In this document: positions 42,570 through 51,712 of the stretch, piece after piece
How the letters are laid out: each line of letters starts with the position of its first letter
Position numbering within the stretch: the first letter of the stretch is position 1
Assembly (NCBI GenBank): GCA_036520615.1
Contig: DATDJI010000082.1
Span: forward strand, 12,138-76,137
Length of the DNA: 64,000 nt
Reading direction: 5' to 3'
Source of the DNA: CAMCXE01 sp036520615
Lineage (GTDB): Bacteria; Pseudomonadota; Gammaproteobacteria; Pseudomonadales; Cellvibrionaceae
Program-made: the position numbers and the translations under genes
The notes under the pieces: model-generated
Databases searched by the model: none
What the model was told of the DNA's origin: nothing
Seen by the model: the letters and a program-made list of their open reading frames with translations, nothing else

Positions 42570-43544
42570 GTGACTAATTGTTTATTGGTGGGTTTGGGGC
42601 AAATGGGATGGCGCTACGACGCCCGTAGTGACGGTGTGTTAACACATGCAAAAGCAATTAACGAGCATGCGCATTTAACCTTATCAGCCGCAGTTGATCC
42701 ATGCGCACAAACGCGCACGGAATTTAATCAGGCCTATCCAGATGTTAACACTTATACGTCGATTGCTGAGGCAGCAACTGAGTGCCAATTTGATTGGATT
42801 TTTTTAGCACTGCCGACCAGCTTGCATTTTTCCGCGTTTAATGAAGTTTTAAATCTTAAGCCGCAGGTAATTGTATGTGAAAAACCGCTAGCGCCAAGCT
42901 TAGGTGAAGCTTCCGCCATGGTGGCTCGTGCAGCTGAGCAGGGCTGTTTATTATTGATAAATTATATTCGGCCCCACGAGCCGTATTGCAAAAATATGCT
43001 GGCTTTCATCCGCGAGAAAAACTGGGGTGATGTGCAAAAAATTATTGTGCGTTACGGTAAAGGCGTTGCTAATAGTGCTTCGCATTTTATTCAGCTGTTA
43101 GTGCAAGAATTTGGTATGCCAAGCCGAATACGCATTATTAGCGCCAACGAATTGAATCTGGCAGATCCAGAGCCAGATTTTATTTTGGAATTTGGCGATG
43201 TTAATGCGATTTTCCTGCGTTTTGATTATCAGTGTTATGCGCTCAGCGAATTAGATTTTTACTTGCAGCACGGCGCTGTTTTTTACCGCGCGATGGGCCA
43301 GCAAATCGAATATCTGCAAGCTTTACCGGATCAAACCTTCCCGACAGTAAAACGCCTGCAGCAGGTTCGCCTTGAATCGACGCAACTAATAAATTATCAG
43401 CGGCACGCGCTGGATGCCTATTATTTACTGTGGCAGGAGCATACGAATAATCACAACCTCACAAACTCTGCATTGTGTTCGTTAGCAGTAATTGAGGAAA
43501 TTCGCGCACAATTATTGGCTTTAAATGCACATAACGTTAATTAA
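42570..43544 (+). CDS. Gfo/Idh/MocA-family oxidoreductase
   Basis: This 324-residue protein starts with GTG at 42570. It has an N-terminal Rossmann fold (CLLVGLGQMGWRYD), FDWIFLALPTSLHF and the family motif VCEKPLAPSLGEA. Such enzymes oxidise or reduce sugar hydroxyls with NAD(P). It follows pseI by six bases and precedes an aminotransferase, so the pair could make an additional amino sugar or modify pseudaminic acid. It is not part of the standard pseudaminic acid pathway. Confidence 0.85.
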   Translation: MTNCLLVGLGQMGWRYDARSDGVLTHAKAINEHAHLTLSAAVDPCAQTRTEFNQAYPDVNTYTSIAEAATECQFDWIFLALPTSLHFSAFNEVLNLKPQVIVCEKPLAPSLGEASAMVARAAEQGCLLLINYIRPHEPYCKNMLAFIREKNWGDVQKIIVRYGKGVANSASHFIQLLVQEFGMPSRIRIISANELNLADPEPDFILEFGDVNAIFLRFDYQCYALSELDFYLQHGAVFYRAMGQQIEYLQALPDQTFPTVKRLQQVRLESTQLINYQRHALDAYYLLWQEHTNNHNLTNSALCSLAVIEEIRAQLLALNAHNVN

Positions 43545-43555
43545 GGTGAACATTT

Positions 43556-44830
43556 ATGGAAACGCTGGCACTACTGGGTGGCCCCGCAGCATTTACCCGA
43601 ACGCTCAGTGCTTATAATTCGTACGGTGAAGAAGAGGTACAGGCCGCAACCGATGTCATTCGCTCCGGTTGTTTATCCAGTTTTATCGGCGCTTGGGGAG
43701 AAGGGTTTCTCGGTGGCCCGCAAGTGCGTGCGTTTGAAGCAGAATGGGCGCAATTTTTTGGTGTTAAACACGCCATTAGCGTGAATTCACTTACATCCGG
43801 TTTAATCTGCGCGGTCGGCGCATTGGATATTGAGCCGGGCGATGAAATTATTGTCAGCCCTTGGACTATGTCGGCGTCAGCAACCTGTATTTTGGTGTGG
43901 AATGCAATTCCGGTTTTTGCCGATATTAACCCGGATACATTTAATTTAGATTTTCAAAGTGTGGCGGCAAATATTACACCGCGAACCCGCGCGGTTATCG
44001 TTCCGAGCATTTTCGGTTACGGTGCTGATTTGCAAGCTCTGCGCAGTTTAGCCGATGCGCAGGGTATAAAAATAATAGAAGATGCGGCTCAAGCGCCAGC
44101 GATAAAATATGCGGGAAAATGGGTGGGAACCTGGGGTGATATTGGCGGCTTCAGTTTAAATTACCATAAGCATATTCACACCGGAGAAGGTGGTATATGT
44201 GTTACTAACGATGACGCTCTTGCTGAGCGCATGCGTTTAATCCGCAATCATGCAGAAGCGGTTGTGGATAAAAAAGGCCACGAGAATATTAGCAATATGA
44301 TTGGCTTTAATTTTCGCCTCGGTGAGATCGAAGCGGCACTGGGGCGCTGCCAGTTAAAAAAATTACAGGAAAAAGTCGATTGGCGGTTTTATTTAGGCGT
44401 TGAATTGCAAAAACGTTTAGCTGGATTAAAAGGCCTGTATACGACACCTATCGAACCTGGTAATACGCATGCGTTTTATGTGTTTGGTATGCGGTTAGAT
44501 GTGCGCGCTTTGGATATTAGCCGCGATAAACTCTATTCAGCACTGGCTGCTGAAGGGGTGCCCGCCTTGTCTAAACAGTATGTTAATGTTCACCGCTATG
44601 CAATGTATCAAAAGAAAATTGCCTATGGCACTGAACATTTCCCGTGGAAAAATGGCCTGTATGAAAGCCAAGTTGAATATGCAAAAGGTATTTGCCCCGT
44701 GGCGGAACAGCTACAGGATCAGACTTATTTAGGTTTACATTTGTGTCAGTACGATTTTAACTTAGCCGATATAGAGCAAATCGCCCAAGCATTTCATAAG
44801 GTTTGGAATAATTTAGATGCGATTAAATAA
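43556..44830 (+). CDS. DegT/DnrJ/EryC1/StrS sugar aminotransferase (second in cluster)
   Basis: This 424-residue PLP aminotransferase has HAISVNSLTSGLICAVGALD, IIEDAAQAPAIKYAGKWVGT, and the lysine region FSLNYHKHIHTGEGGICVTN. It differs from PseC in length and in its LNYHKH motif. Together with the preceding oxidoreductase it suggests a 3-oxo then 3-amino sugar route (dehydrogenate, transaminate). Its product is unknown. Confidence 0.87.
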   Translation: METLALLGGPAAFTRTLSAYNSYGEEEVQAATDVIRSGCLSSFIGAWGEGFLGGPQVRAFEAEWAQFFGVKHAISVNSLTSGLICAVGALDIEPGDEIIVSPWTMSASATCILVWNAIPVFADINPDTFNLDFQSVAANITPRTRAVIVPSIFGYGADLQALRSLADAQGIKIIEDAAQAPAIKYAGKWVGTWGDIGGFSLNYHKHIHTGEGGICVTNDDALAERMRLIRNHAEAVVDKKGHENISNMIGFNFRLGEIEAALGRCQLKKLQEKVDWRFYLGVELQKRLAGLKGLYTTPIEPGNTHAFYVFGMRLDVRALDISRDKLYSALAAEGVPALSKQYVNVHRYAMYQKKIAYGTEHFPWKNGLYESQVEYAKGICPVAEQLQDQTYLGLHLCQYDFNLADIEQIAQAFHKVWNNLDAIK

Positions 44831-44854
44831 TTGCCTCCAATATAGGAAGTCAAT

Positions 44855-45415
44855 GTGAGTAACCAATTTCTCTATCAATCCCCGCGCATTGGTGTGCGGG
44901 GTTTATCCACAAAAGAGTTGGACGGAAATTATATTCATTGGTTTAGCGATGCTAGCGTCTGTGCTTTTAATAGCCACTTTGCTTATCCTAAAAACGAGGA
45001 AAGCCTACGGCAATTTATTCAGCAGCTAGCTAGTACATCAGATTATATTGTCTGGGCTATTTATGATCGAGCTGATGGTATACATGTGGGCAACATAGGC
45101 CTACGGATATTTAATCGCATTGATAATACTGCAGAGCTGAGTTTTTTATTGGGTGAAAAATCCTATTGGGGCCGAGGTTATGGGTTTGAAGCCGGCCAAA
45201 TGATTATTGGCCACGCTTTTAATGTTTTAAATTTGCAGCGTATCTATTGTGGCTGTGCGGGTAATAATATACCCATGCAGAAGCTGGCAAAAAAATTAGG
45301 TTTTGTGCAAGAGGGAGTGCGGCGTAAAAACTTGTATTTATGGGGTAAATACGAGGATGAAATCGAATATGGATTATTGCGGGATGAGTTTGTACCGCTT
45401 TTAGATGTTAATTAA
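44855..45415 (+). CDS. GNAT acetyltransferase, candidate pseudaminic N-acetyltransferase
   Basis: This 186-residue GNAT protein of RimJ/RimL type starts with GTG at 44855 behind AGGAAG. The acetyl-CoA loop is SYWGRGYGFEAGQMIIG, with CGCAGNNIPMQKLAKKLGF toward the end. No other acetyltransferase is in the cluster, and the pathway needs PseH, so this is the best candidate. It could instead acetylate the product of the oxidoreductase-aminotransferase pair. Confidence 0.82.
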   Translation: MSNQFLYQSPRIGVRGLSTKELDGNYIHWFSDASVCAFNSHFAYPKNEESLRQFIQQLASTSDYIVWAIYDRADGIHVGNIGLRIFNRIDNTAELSFLLGEKSYWGRGYGFEAGQMIIGHAFNVLNLQRIYCGCAGNNIPMQKLAKKLGFVQEGVRRKNLYLWGKYEDEIEYGLLRDEFVPLLDVN

Positions 45416-45417
45416 AC

Positions 45418-46299
45418 GTGACGCCTGTGCGCTGTTTACTCGTTAGCCACAACGCTGGTGGCGCGGCCGTGTTGGCGGCTTGGGCAGCCCACCAAAGCGG
45501 CAATTATTATTTTGATTGTTTGTTAAGCGGTCCTGCAGTGACGATTTTTTGCCAGCGCTTATCTCATGCACAGTTTATCGCACAACATGCCGTGGAGTTG
45601 CGCCACTACGATTGCATTATTACCAGCACTAGTTCTGCCGAAACCGGTTGGGAAACCTGCTGGATTGTCCGCGCACGGCAGCAAGGCATTAAAAGTATTA
45701 GTGTGTTGGATCATTGGACGAATTATTTAAGTCGATTTTTGTTGCGTAATGAATACGTGTTTCCTGACGAAGTATGGGTCTGCGATGCTTATGCATGGGC
45801 TTTGGCGCAATCCTGTCAGCAAGAGGTAAGTACTTATCCAAACGCGGTACAGATCCCCAATTATTATTTACAGGATTTGGTTGATTATATTCATGCCGGG
45901 CGCAGTACAGATACTGTTGATGGCAACATTTTATTCGTCAGTGAACCTTCGAATAATGCGTTGTATTCAGCACAGGAAGCATTTGAAGCATTTTTAGCTT
46001 ATCTGGTGGCTGTGGACGTTAACCATAAAAATGTACGTTTGCGATTACACCCTCGTGAGCAGTTAGCAGAATATGCGGCCGTATGTGAGCGCTGGAGTAC
46101 ACGGATTTCCATTGAGTTGTCGCCAAGTAGCCGTTTAGAAGATGATTTGTGTTGGGCTAGCTGGGTTGTGGGCTGCCAAACAATGGCGATGGTCGTGGCT
46201 GAAGCTGCAGGCATACAGGTCGCAAGCTGCCTGCCTGCGAATGTGGAAAAAAGTGCGTTGCCGCATAGAGAAATTCCACGTTTATTTTTACCAGCATAG
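45418..46299 (+). CDS. Unrecognised protein at the end of the pse cluster, possible GT-B glycosyltransferase
   Basis: This 293-residue protein starts with GTG two bases after the previous stop. It begins CLLVSHNAGGAAVLAAWAA, has SVLDHWTNYLSRFLLRNEY, and ends with a GT-B-like pattern (NVRLRLHPREQ, WVVGCQTMAMVVAEAAGI). This resembles capsule or sialic-acid-type transferases, but no family can be named with certainty. Its place suggests it transfers or handles the cluster's nonulosonate sugar. Convergent selO follows. Confidence 0.65.
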   Translation: MTPVRCLLVSHNAGGAAVLAAWAAHQSGNYYFDCLLSGPAVTIFCQRLSHAQFIAQHAVELRHYDCIITSTSSAETGWETCWIVRARQQGIKSISVLDHWTNYLSRFLLRNEYVFPDEVWVCDAYAWALAQSCQQEVSTYPNAVQIPNYYLQDLVDYIHAGRSTDTVDGNILFVSEPSNNALYSAQEAFEAFLAYLVAVDVNHKNVRLRLHPREQLAEYAAVCERWSTRISIELSPSSRLEDDLCWASWVVGCQTMAMVVAEAAGIQVASCLPANVEKSALPHREIPRLFLPA

Positions 46300-46391
46300 G
46301 CGAGTTATTTTGATGTAAACGCGTCAGTTTGCTTTTAGTTGTATTAACTAAGCAATGCCCAAGTTCATTTTTCTCGATTGTGAGTATTTTT

Positions 46392-47861
46392 CTAGGTCCC
46401 GCAAAATGTTTGATAAGGCGCCTTTTGTACAGGCGGTGGATCGCTAAATGCAGATTTATCTGCTAGTTCCTCAAAGGGCGTTTTAATCAGATTTAACAAC
46501 TCATTAAATAGCGATAAGTCAGCAGTTTCTATTGCCTGTTTTATCGCCTCCTCCACCCAGTAATTGCGGGGAATATGGGCTGGATTAGCGGCTGATAACA
46601 GTGTTGTAAGTGTAACTTGGTTCAAACCCTGGCTATTAATTCGAGTACACCATTGCTCTAACCAAAACTGTAGTTGTGGTTTGTCTTGAATGTTTAAGCC
46701 AGGAATATCGCCGGTAAAAGCGTGTCTTAAATTGCGATTGGTGTGAGTGAAATCCAAGCCATAAATATTTAAGCAATTAAGATAATCTAAAATAAAGCGC
46801 GTATCGGATTCGGCCGATTGCTCATCTAATGCTAATTTTTTTCGCCAACCAGCTAACCAGGCAGTTTGATATTGTTGGTGAAACTGCTCAAGACTCTCTT
46901 CAGCGCGGGCGATGGCATTTTGTTGGTTCGAATCTAATAACGATAATAAACATTCGGCAAAACGACTTAAATTCCATAATGCAATTTGCGGTTGGCGGCT
47001 GTATGCGTAGCGGCCCTCCCTGTCAATGGAACTAAAACATTGATGGAATGCGAATGTATCCATAAATGCACAGGGGCCATAATCAATGGTTTCGCCACTG
47101 ACGCTGGTGTTATCCGTATTCATTACACCGTGGATAAAACCCAAATGCATCCAACGCGCAATTAATTGAGCCTGGCGGCTAATAACACAGCTAAGTAAAG
47201 CCCTATAGGGATTTTCAGCCTGTTGAGCTTCGGGGTAATGGCGAGCAATTACATAATCGGCAAGTATTTTAATTTCGGCGTTTAAACCCTGCCGATAAAA
47301 ATATTCAAACGTACCAACACGAATATGGCTGCTGGCAACCCGGGTTAGCACAGCTCCTGGTTGTGGCCCTTGTCTCCAAAGGGAATCTCCAGTCGCTACC
47401 GCCGCCAATGCGCGGGTAGTCGGCACGCCTAAATAATACATAGCCTCGCTAACCAGATATTCGCGTAATACTGGACCTAAGGCGGCTCGGCCATCGCCGT
47501 TGCGCGAATATGGAGTCGGGCCTGCACCTTTTAGTTGTATATCGCGGCGCGCGCCATTGCTGTCAATCACCTCGCCGAGCAGGAGCGCGCGCCCATCGCC
47601 CAAGCGAGGGTTAAAACTGCCGAATTGATGCCCTGCATATTTCTGCGCAATAGGTTGTGCACTGGGCAATAATTGGCTACCGCTAAAATACGCTGCTAGC
47701 AATTCTGCGTCGTTTGGTACTGAAATGTTCAGCTGTGCCGCCAGATCCCAATTAAAAGCTAATAGTTTAGGTGCGCTTACGCGAGTGGGCAGGCACTCGG
47801 TAGCGAAAGCTTCGCCTAATGCCGCGTATGTATGTTCAAAATTAATTAGTTGTGTCGCCAT
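46392..47861 (-). CDS. selO: Protein adenylyltransferase SelO (YdiU)
   Basis: This 489-residue pseudokinase-fold enzyme AMPylates proteins in redox stress. Typical segments are YAGHQFGSFNPRLGDGRALLLG, DIQLKGAGPTPYSRNGDGRA, and GFIHGVMNTDNTSVSGETIDYGPC (the metal site). The C-terminus ends TFCGT, with the conserved redox Cys that is selenocysteine in animal SelO. The start has a GAGGAGG ribosome site. It stands alone, convergent with the pse cluster. Confidence 0.95.
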   Translation of the reverse strand: MATQLINFEHTYAALGEAFATECLPTRVSAPKLLAFNWDLAAQLNISVPNDAELLAAYFSGSQLLPSAQPIAQKYAGHQFGSFNPRLGDGRALLLGEVIDSNGARRDIQLKGAGPTPYSRNGDGRAALGPVLREYLVSEAMYYLGVPTTRALAAVATGDSLWRQGPQPGAVLTRVASSHIRVGTFEYFYRQGLNAEIKILADYVIARHYPEAQQAENPYRALLSCVISRQAQLIARWMHLGFIHGVMNTDNTSVSGETIDYGPCAFMDTFAFHQCFSSIDREGRYAYSRQPQIALWNLSRFAECLLSLLDSNQQNAIARAEESLEQFHQQYQTAWLAGWRKKLALDEQSAESDTRFILDYLNCLNIYGLDFTHTNRNLRHAFTGDIPGLNIQDKPQLQFWLEQWCTRINSQGLNQVTLTTLLSAANPAHIPRNYWVEEAIKQAIETADLSLFNELLNLIKTPFEELADKSAFSDPPPVQKAPYQTFCGT

Positions 47862-48120
47862 GCATCCTCCTCGAATTAAAAAGGACTTAATGATGCTAAG
47901 CCTTAGTAACTGTATTGTGTGCTCAGGGTTACGCTATGACAAGACGTGGGGTAGATGCGGTGAACGAATGAGGAAGCGTTTAGCGTTAGGGCCAGGTTGG
48001 TAACAACACTGTGCGAATAAGTAGTTTATTGCATCGAAGTCGTATAAAAATTTTGGTGAGGCGTTAGATCAATATAGAAAAGACATTAGATCAATACGGA
48101 AATTTAAATCAATACAAGCC

Positions 48121-48188
48121 CATCGCCCTGCTCCCCCAGGGCGATGAGCCTGAATTACCTCAACAAGTACAGGGTTAGCGCCTGTACT
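48121..48188 (-). terminator. Two adjacent perfect hairpins after the TfoX-like gene
   Basis: A 10-bp stem CATCGCCCTG/CAGGGCGATG (48121-48130 with 48137-48146) and an 8-bp stem AGTACAGG/CCTGTACT (48166-48173 with 48181-48188) lie just after the stop of the minus-strand gene at 48208. Neither is followed by a strong T-run, so they are weak or Rho-dependent ends, or regulatory. The rest of the 47862-48207 gap holds short repeats (AGATCAATA, twice) and the selO promoter region. Confidence 0.5.
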
Positions 48189-48207
48189 ATGTGAACAAAG
48201 CTTGAAA

Positions 48208-48480
48208 CTATACTTGCTCTAATGCTTCGGCTTCTTCCACCAACTGGCTTTTGAGCGCTGGCGGTAGGTCGTTCCAATGCATGTCGAGCAAGGCTCCTTG
48301 CAGTGCGTAAAGCATGACTTTGGAAACGTGAATCCCGCGCGCCTTAATGCGACAATAGGCTTCTACAGCGCCTATATCGGATAAATCTTGGTAGTTATTA
48401 ATGCCTACAGCGCGCAAAATATTTACCGACGCCATGCCGAGGTTTTTTAAATTGAGAAGTTCACTATGAATTGCTGCCAT
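48208..48480 (-). CDS. TfoX C-terminal domain protein
   Basis: This 90-residue protein matches the TfoX C-terminal domain: LLNLKNLGMASVNILRAVGI, then IGAVEAYCRIKARG and MLYALQGALLDMHWNDLP. The N-terminal TfoX domain, needed for competence activation in Haemophilus and Vibrio, is absent. The domain has a helix-hairpin-helix character. Small stand-alone versions are common and of unknown role. AGGAAG precedes the ATG; it is divergent from the M15 peptidase. Confidence 0.88.
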   Translation of the reverse strand: MAAIHSELLNLKNLGMASVNILRAVGINNYQDLSDIGAVEAYCRIKARGIHVSKVMLYALQGALLDMHWNDLPPALKSQLVEEAEALEQV

Positions 48481-48686
48481 GTTGTTACTTCCTGCGCGTT
48501 ATTATCTTGGGCGGTATCGTCTATGCGATTTGCCTGGGAGTTTAAAGTTGCATTAACCTCATGCCCTTGCAGCATAGACCGCATTTCGTTGCGGTGCAAA
48601 ATTCAACCACCATTTTTTGAAGTAGACACGGCCTGTGTAAATGCGGCCTATCATTGTGCCTACGCAGATAAACAGAGAGTCTCGAT

Positions 48687-49346
48687 ATGTTAGAACAGGC
48701 CCTGGGGCTTGAGGACAGCCATATAAATTATGGATTGGCAGAGCGGCCTATCCACCAGAATAGCGCGGATGCTTTAGCCAGACTGCGCGCAGCGGCGCAG
48801 CACGCAGGGTTTGAATTGCGTCTGGCCAGTGGCTTTCGCAGCTTTAGCCAACAGCTGTCTATTTGGAACGCCAAAGCTCGCGGAGAGCGCCGTGTTGTTG
48901 ATGGACAGGAAAATCCTATCGATATTTTAAGTTTGCGCGACGAAGAAAAATTATTCGCAATTTTGCAATGGTCCGCCCTACCGGGTACATCCCGCCACCA
49001 TTTCGGTACGGATTGGGATGTGTATGCAGAAAATGTTATGCCTGCTAATTACCGCTTGCAGCTTACCCAGGAAGAATATTTGCATGGTGTACAAAAGGAG
49101 TTTAATCGCTGGTTAACTGAATTTATTCGCACTGATAACGAATTTACCCGACCGTTTGACGATGCTTCGTTCGGTGTAGCGCGCGAGCCTTGGCATATAA
49201 GTTTTATCCCGGAAGCGCGCTTATTATCTCCCTTCATAACAAAAGAGACGGTGTTAAATGCTATAGGCTCAATTGATATCGAGCTTAAACCGCACATTCA
49301 GCGTCTTATACCGAAAATTTTGGCTGGATATGTACGGCAAGGCTAA
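48687..49346 (+). CDS. M15-family D,D- or L,D-carboxypeptidase (VanY/LdcB-like)
   Basis: This 219-residue zinc peptidase has the M15 motifs ASGFRSFSQQLSIW, SRHHFGTDWDVY (zinc ligands H and D) and EPWHISF (catalytic Glu or zinc His). It trims peptidoglycan stem peptides. No signal peptide is visible, so it may act in the cytoplasm on recycled muropeptides or use another export route. It is 12 bp upstream of a HAD gene and probably co-transcribed. Confidence 0.87.
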   Translation: MLEQALGLEDSHINYGLAERPIHQNSADALARLRAAAQHAGFELRLASGFRSFSQQLSIWNAKARGERRVVDGQENPIDILSLRDEEKLFAILQWSALPGTSRHHFGTDWDVYAENVMPANYRLQLTQEEYLHGVQKEFNRWLTEFIRTDNEFTRPFDDASFGVAREPWHISFIPEARLLSPFITKETVLNAIGSIDIELKPHIQRLIPKILAGYVRQG

Positions 49347-49358
49347 TGTGAGACGCCT

Positions 49359-50009
49359 ATGTTAGTGATATGGGATTGTGATGGCGTATTGGTGGAGAGT
49401 GAGCGTCTAGCGGCTGAAGCGTTTTCAAGGTTGCTGGCGCAATTTAATGTCCTGCTAAGCACGGAGCAGTGTGAAGGGTGGTTTGTCGGTAAAACGCTCA
49501 CCCAGTGTATTCATGCATTGCATCAGAAATACCCAGGCTGCTTACCGGATAGCTTTCGTCACCAATTAGATCAAATCAGCGACGCGATATTTGAGCAGCA
49601 CTTGAAACCGGTGCGAGATGTGGAGCAAGTGCTGCGCGCCCTGCACGAGCGCGGTATACCCTTAGCGGTGGCCAGTAACGGTGGATGGGAAAAGACCCGG
49701 GCTAATTTGCAACGCACAAGCCTGTTAAATTATTTTGCCGATAATGTTTTTAGTGCTGAACATGTTGCTCAACCTAAACCCGCACCGGATGTTTATTTGG
49801 CCGCAGCGGAAGCCCAGGGGGTGCCGCCGCAATTTTGCTGTGTTATTGAAGATTCCCATGTGGGAGCACTGGCAGGGCTTAGCGCCGGAATGCGCGTATT
49901 ATTCTTTCGCCCAGCGTGGCGCACCCATTACGAACCAGCACCTGTAGGCGTTCAAGTGTTCGATGATATGCAACAACTGTTGGGAATAATTTTTAGAAAT
50001 AATTATTAA
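49359..50009 (+). CDS. HAD-IA family phosphatase
   Basis: This 216-residue HAD hydrolase has motif I VIWDCDGVLVESE, motif II AVASNGG, a motif III lysine (AQPKPAPDVYLAA) and motif IV VIEDSHVGALAGLSAGM. It belongs to the YieH/phosphoglucomutase-like subgroup acting on small phosphate esters. The physiological substrate is unknown. Confidence 0.85.
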   Translation: MLVIWDCDGVLVESERLAAEAFSRLLAQFNVLLSTEQCEGWFVGKTLTQCIHALHQKYPGCLPDSFRHQLDQISDAIFEQHLKPVRDVEQVLRALHERGIPLAVASNGGWEKTRANLQRTSLLNYFADNVFSAEHVAQPKPAPDVYLAAAEAQGVPPQFCCVIEDSHVGALAGLSAGMRVLFFRPAWRTHYEPAPVGVQVFDDMQQLLGIIFRNNY

Positions 50010-50199
50010 TACATCAATGTATGCAATCAATTCAAAATGTTTTGCCCGTTAAAAATGTACACATTTTACGTTCAAGGCGAACGCCCTCGATAAATTTATG
50101 TTCTCAAACGGTTATTAGTAAACGCTTGTTTTGCTAGAAATTGCACCGTTTAATTTAATACTAATCAAGCCGATTGAATCGAAAAAACCGCTGACATAA

Positions 50200-50233
50200 A
50201 AAACCGCTTGCCGGTCAGCCAGCAAGCGGTTTT
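50200..50233 (-). terminator. Bidirectional intrinsic terminator
   Basis: A perfect 12-bp stem AAAACCGCTTGC/GCAAGCGGTTTT (50200-50211 with 50222-50233), with A/T-rich flanks on both sides. It lies 19 bp after the stop of the minus-strand gene at 50252 and could also serve the HAD gene on the plus strand. Confidence 0.85.
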
Positions 50234-50251
50234 ATTTAAGTTAAGCGGGAA

Positions 50252-51712
50252 TTACTGCTTAGTAGGAGCCGGGGCACCGTCTTTAATCCACTTATACAGT
50301 GCGGCAAGCTCGGTTTGCGTGAGGCCCGATCCTCCACCAGGAGGCATTGATTGTTTACAGCTGCTGCTGCCATCGCGGCATACCACTGAAGCGGTTTTGC
50401 TGCCACCGGAGGCTTTTAGATACAGCCAGCTATGTTCCGGGTCACCGGGTGATACTAAACGATAGGCCTCTGCATTGTTGGAATCTACGTTAACTAGGCG
50501 TTTTACAATATCAGCTGAGCTGATTTGATAGCCCAAGCGCAAATTGCCATCTTCGCCGACGCCGTGGCAGGTAGCGCAGCCTGCGCGCTCAAGCGCCGGG
50601 CGCACGGTTTCATGGAAGTAACCTTTCTCAGGAGCTATATCCACTGGTTCGTCAATTTTGACAGAGTTAGGGTCGATTTTGCTGGCCCAAAAATCCATCT
50701 CTTTACATTGCGCAACTAATTCATTTTTCAGTTTAGTGTCGTTGGGTGCTACACCCGTTTTAACGCGGTATTTTTCCCAGACGTTATCAATCCAGCCGTG
50801 CAGTTTCCAGAACAGATAGGCGTCAATGTTACGGCGTTGGTTGGCGATGCTATGCGCCTGGTTGTTAGGCGGGTAGCCGTTAAAGTGTAAGGCGCCGTGT
50901 AAGCCGCTATCGCCACACTGGATCCATTTACCAAAGTCACCTTCAGTTGGCCATTTACGCAACACTTCTTCTTTAGTCATAGTGTCGATTTTATCGGCTG
51001 AGGAGGCATTCGTAAGGTTTTGACTGGTCCAGGCTCTGAAGTACTGCTGCACAATGTCGGGGTAGTCGGCTTTCGTGGGGAACTGCTTCCAACCGTCAAA
51101 TTGAGCCGAATGTTTTGGCCACAACTGCTTGAGGGACTGGATCATGTGGCGGTGCATAACGAGGAATTCGTAGCCGTCTTGCGCGCCTGTACATTCGTTT
51201 TGCTCAGGTTTCATTTCCGGGAATGAGCAGGGGTTTACAACGCCGCCGTGGGTGCCAAAACCGGTGCAACGACGGGCTTCGTGCCAGGTGAAGTGAGCTT
51301 CTTGCCAGGCATGGGTTTCCATCCACTTGATGACCTCAGGCTGGACGACTACATCGGTTTGGTTATTTTGGGTAAATTTACCCCAACCATCGGCCATGGT
51401 GGCGTCTGATGCTTGCGCGGTAAATCCATCGGTACAGTGATCACCGGTATGCCCGTGCCCAGAGCTTGAGGAGCTTGAGGAGCTGGAGCTTGATGAGCTA
51501 GACGATGATGTGCGACCTGATGATGAGCTGCTTGAAGAACTGGACGAACTTGAAGAGCTAGTTGAGCTTGAGCTTGAAGAGCTGCCGGAGCTCGATGAGG
51601 GTGCGGGATCGGCACCACAGGCGGCCAATAGGCTTGCAAGCAGGAAAACACCTGTAAGCTGTCGCGTTTTTTTAGCTCCTTGGGGGAGCCGTATCTGAAC
51701 ATTGTTCTTCAT
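50252..51712 (-). CDS. Polyserine lipoprotein with tyrosinase-like dicopper domain and C-terminal cytochrome c
   Basis: This 486-residue lipoprotein has a lipobox LLAAC (Cys32) and two polyserine blocks between about 39 and 95. The middle domain carries tyrosinase-type copper patterns: FLVMHRHMIQSLKQLWP for CuA, and LHGALH plus DAYLFWKLHGWIDNVWEKYR for CuB. The C-terminal domain is cytochrome c, with CATCH at 379-383 and a likely Met ligand in MPPGGG. It should sit on the cell surface or in the periplasm and pass electrons between copper and heme. The ATG at 51712 is preferred over an upstream frame start at 51742. Such electron-transfer proteins with polyserine linkers occur in Cellvibrio and Saccharophagus polysaccharide systems. 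Confidence 0.8.
   Translation of the reverse strand: MKNNVQIRLPQGAKKTRQLTGVFLLASLLAACGADPAPSSSSGSSSSSSSTSSSSSSSSSSSSSSGRTSSSSSSSSSSSSSSSSGHGHTGDHCTDGFTAQASDATMADGWGKFTQNNQTDVVVQPEVIKWMETHAWQEAHFTWHEARRCTGFGTHGGVVNPCSFPEMKPEQNECTGAQDGYEFLVMHRHMIQSLKQLWPKHSAQFDGWKQFPTKADYPDIVQQYFRAWTSQNLTNASSADKIDTMTKEEVLRKWPTEGDFGKWIQCGDSGLHGALHFNGYPPNNQAHSIANQRRNIDAYLFWKLHGWIDNVWEKYRVKTGVAPNDTKLKNELVAQCKEMDFWASKIDPNSVKIDEPVDIAPEKGYFHETVRPALERAGCATCHGVGEDGNLRLGYQISSADIVKRLVNVDSNNAEAYRLVSPGDPEHSWLYLKASGGSKTASVVCRDGSSSCKQSMPPGGGSGLTQTELAALYKWIKDGAPAPTKQ

Noticed and set aside
47725..48003. Plus-strand ORF overlapping the selO start
   Set aside because: It has no protein-like composition and overlaps a firmly identified gene.
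48060..48115. Short direct repeats (AGATCAATA) as a CRISPR or iteron array
   Set aside because: Only two exact copies and one partial copy, with no regular spacing.
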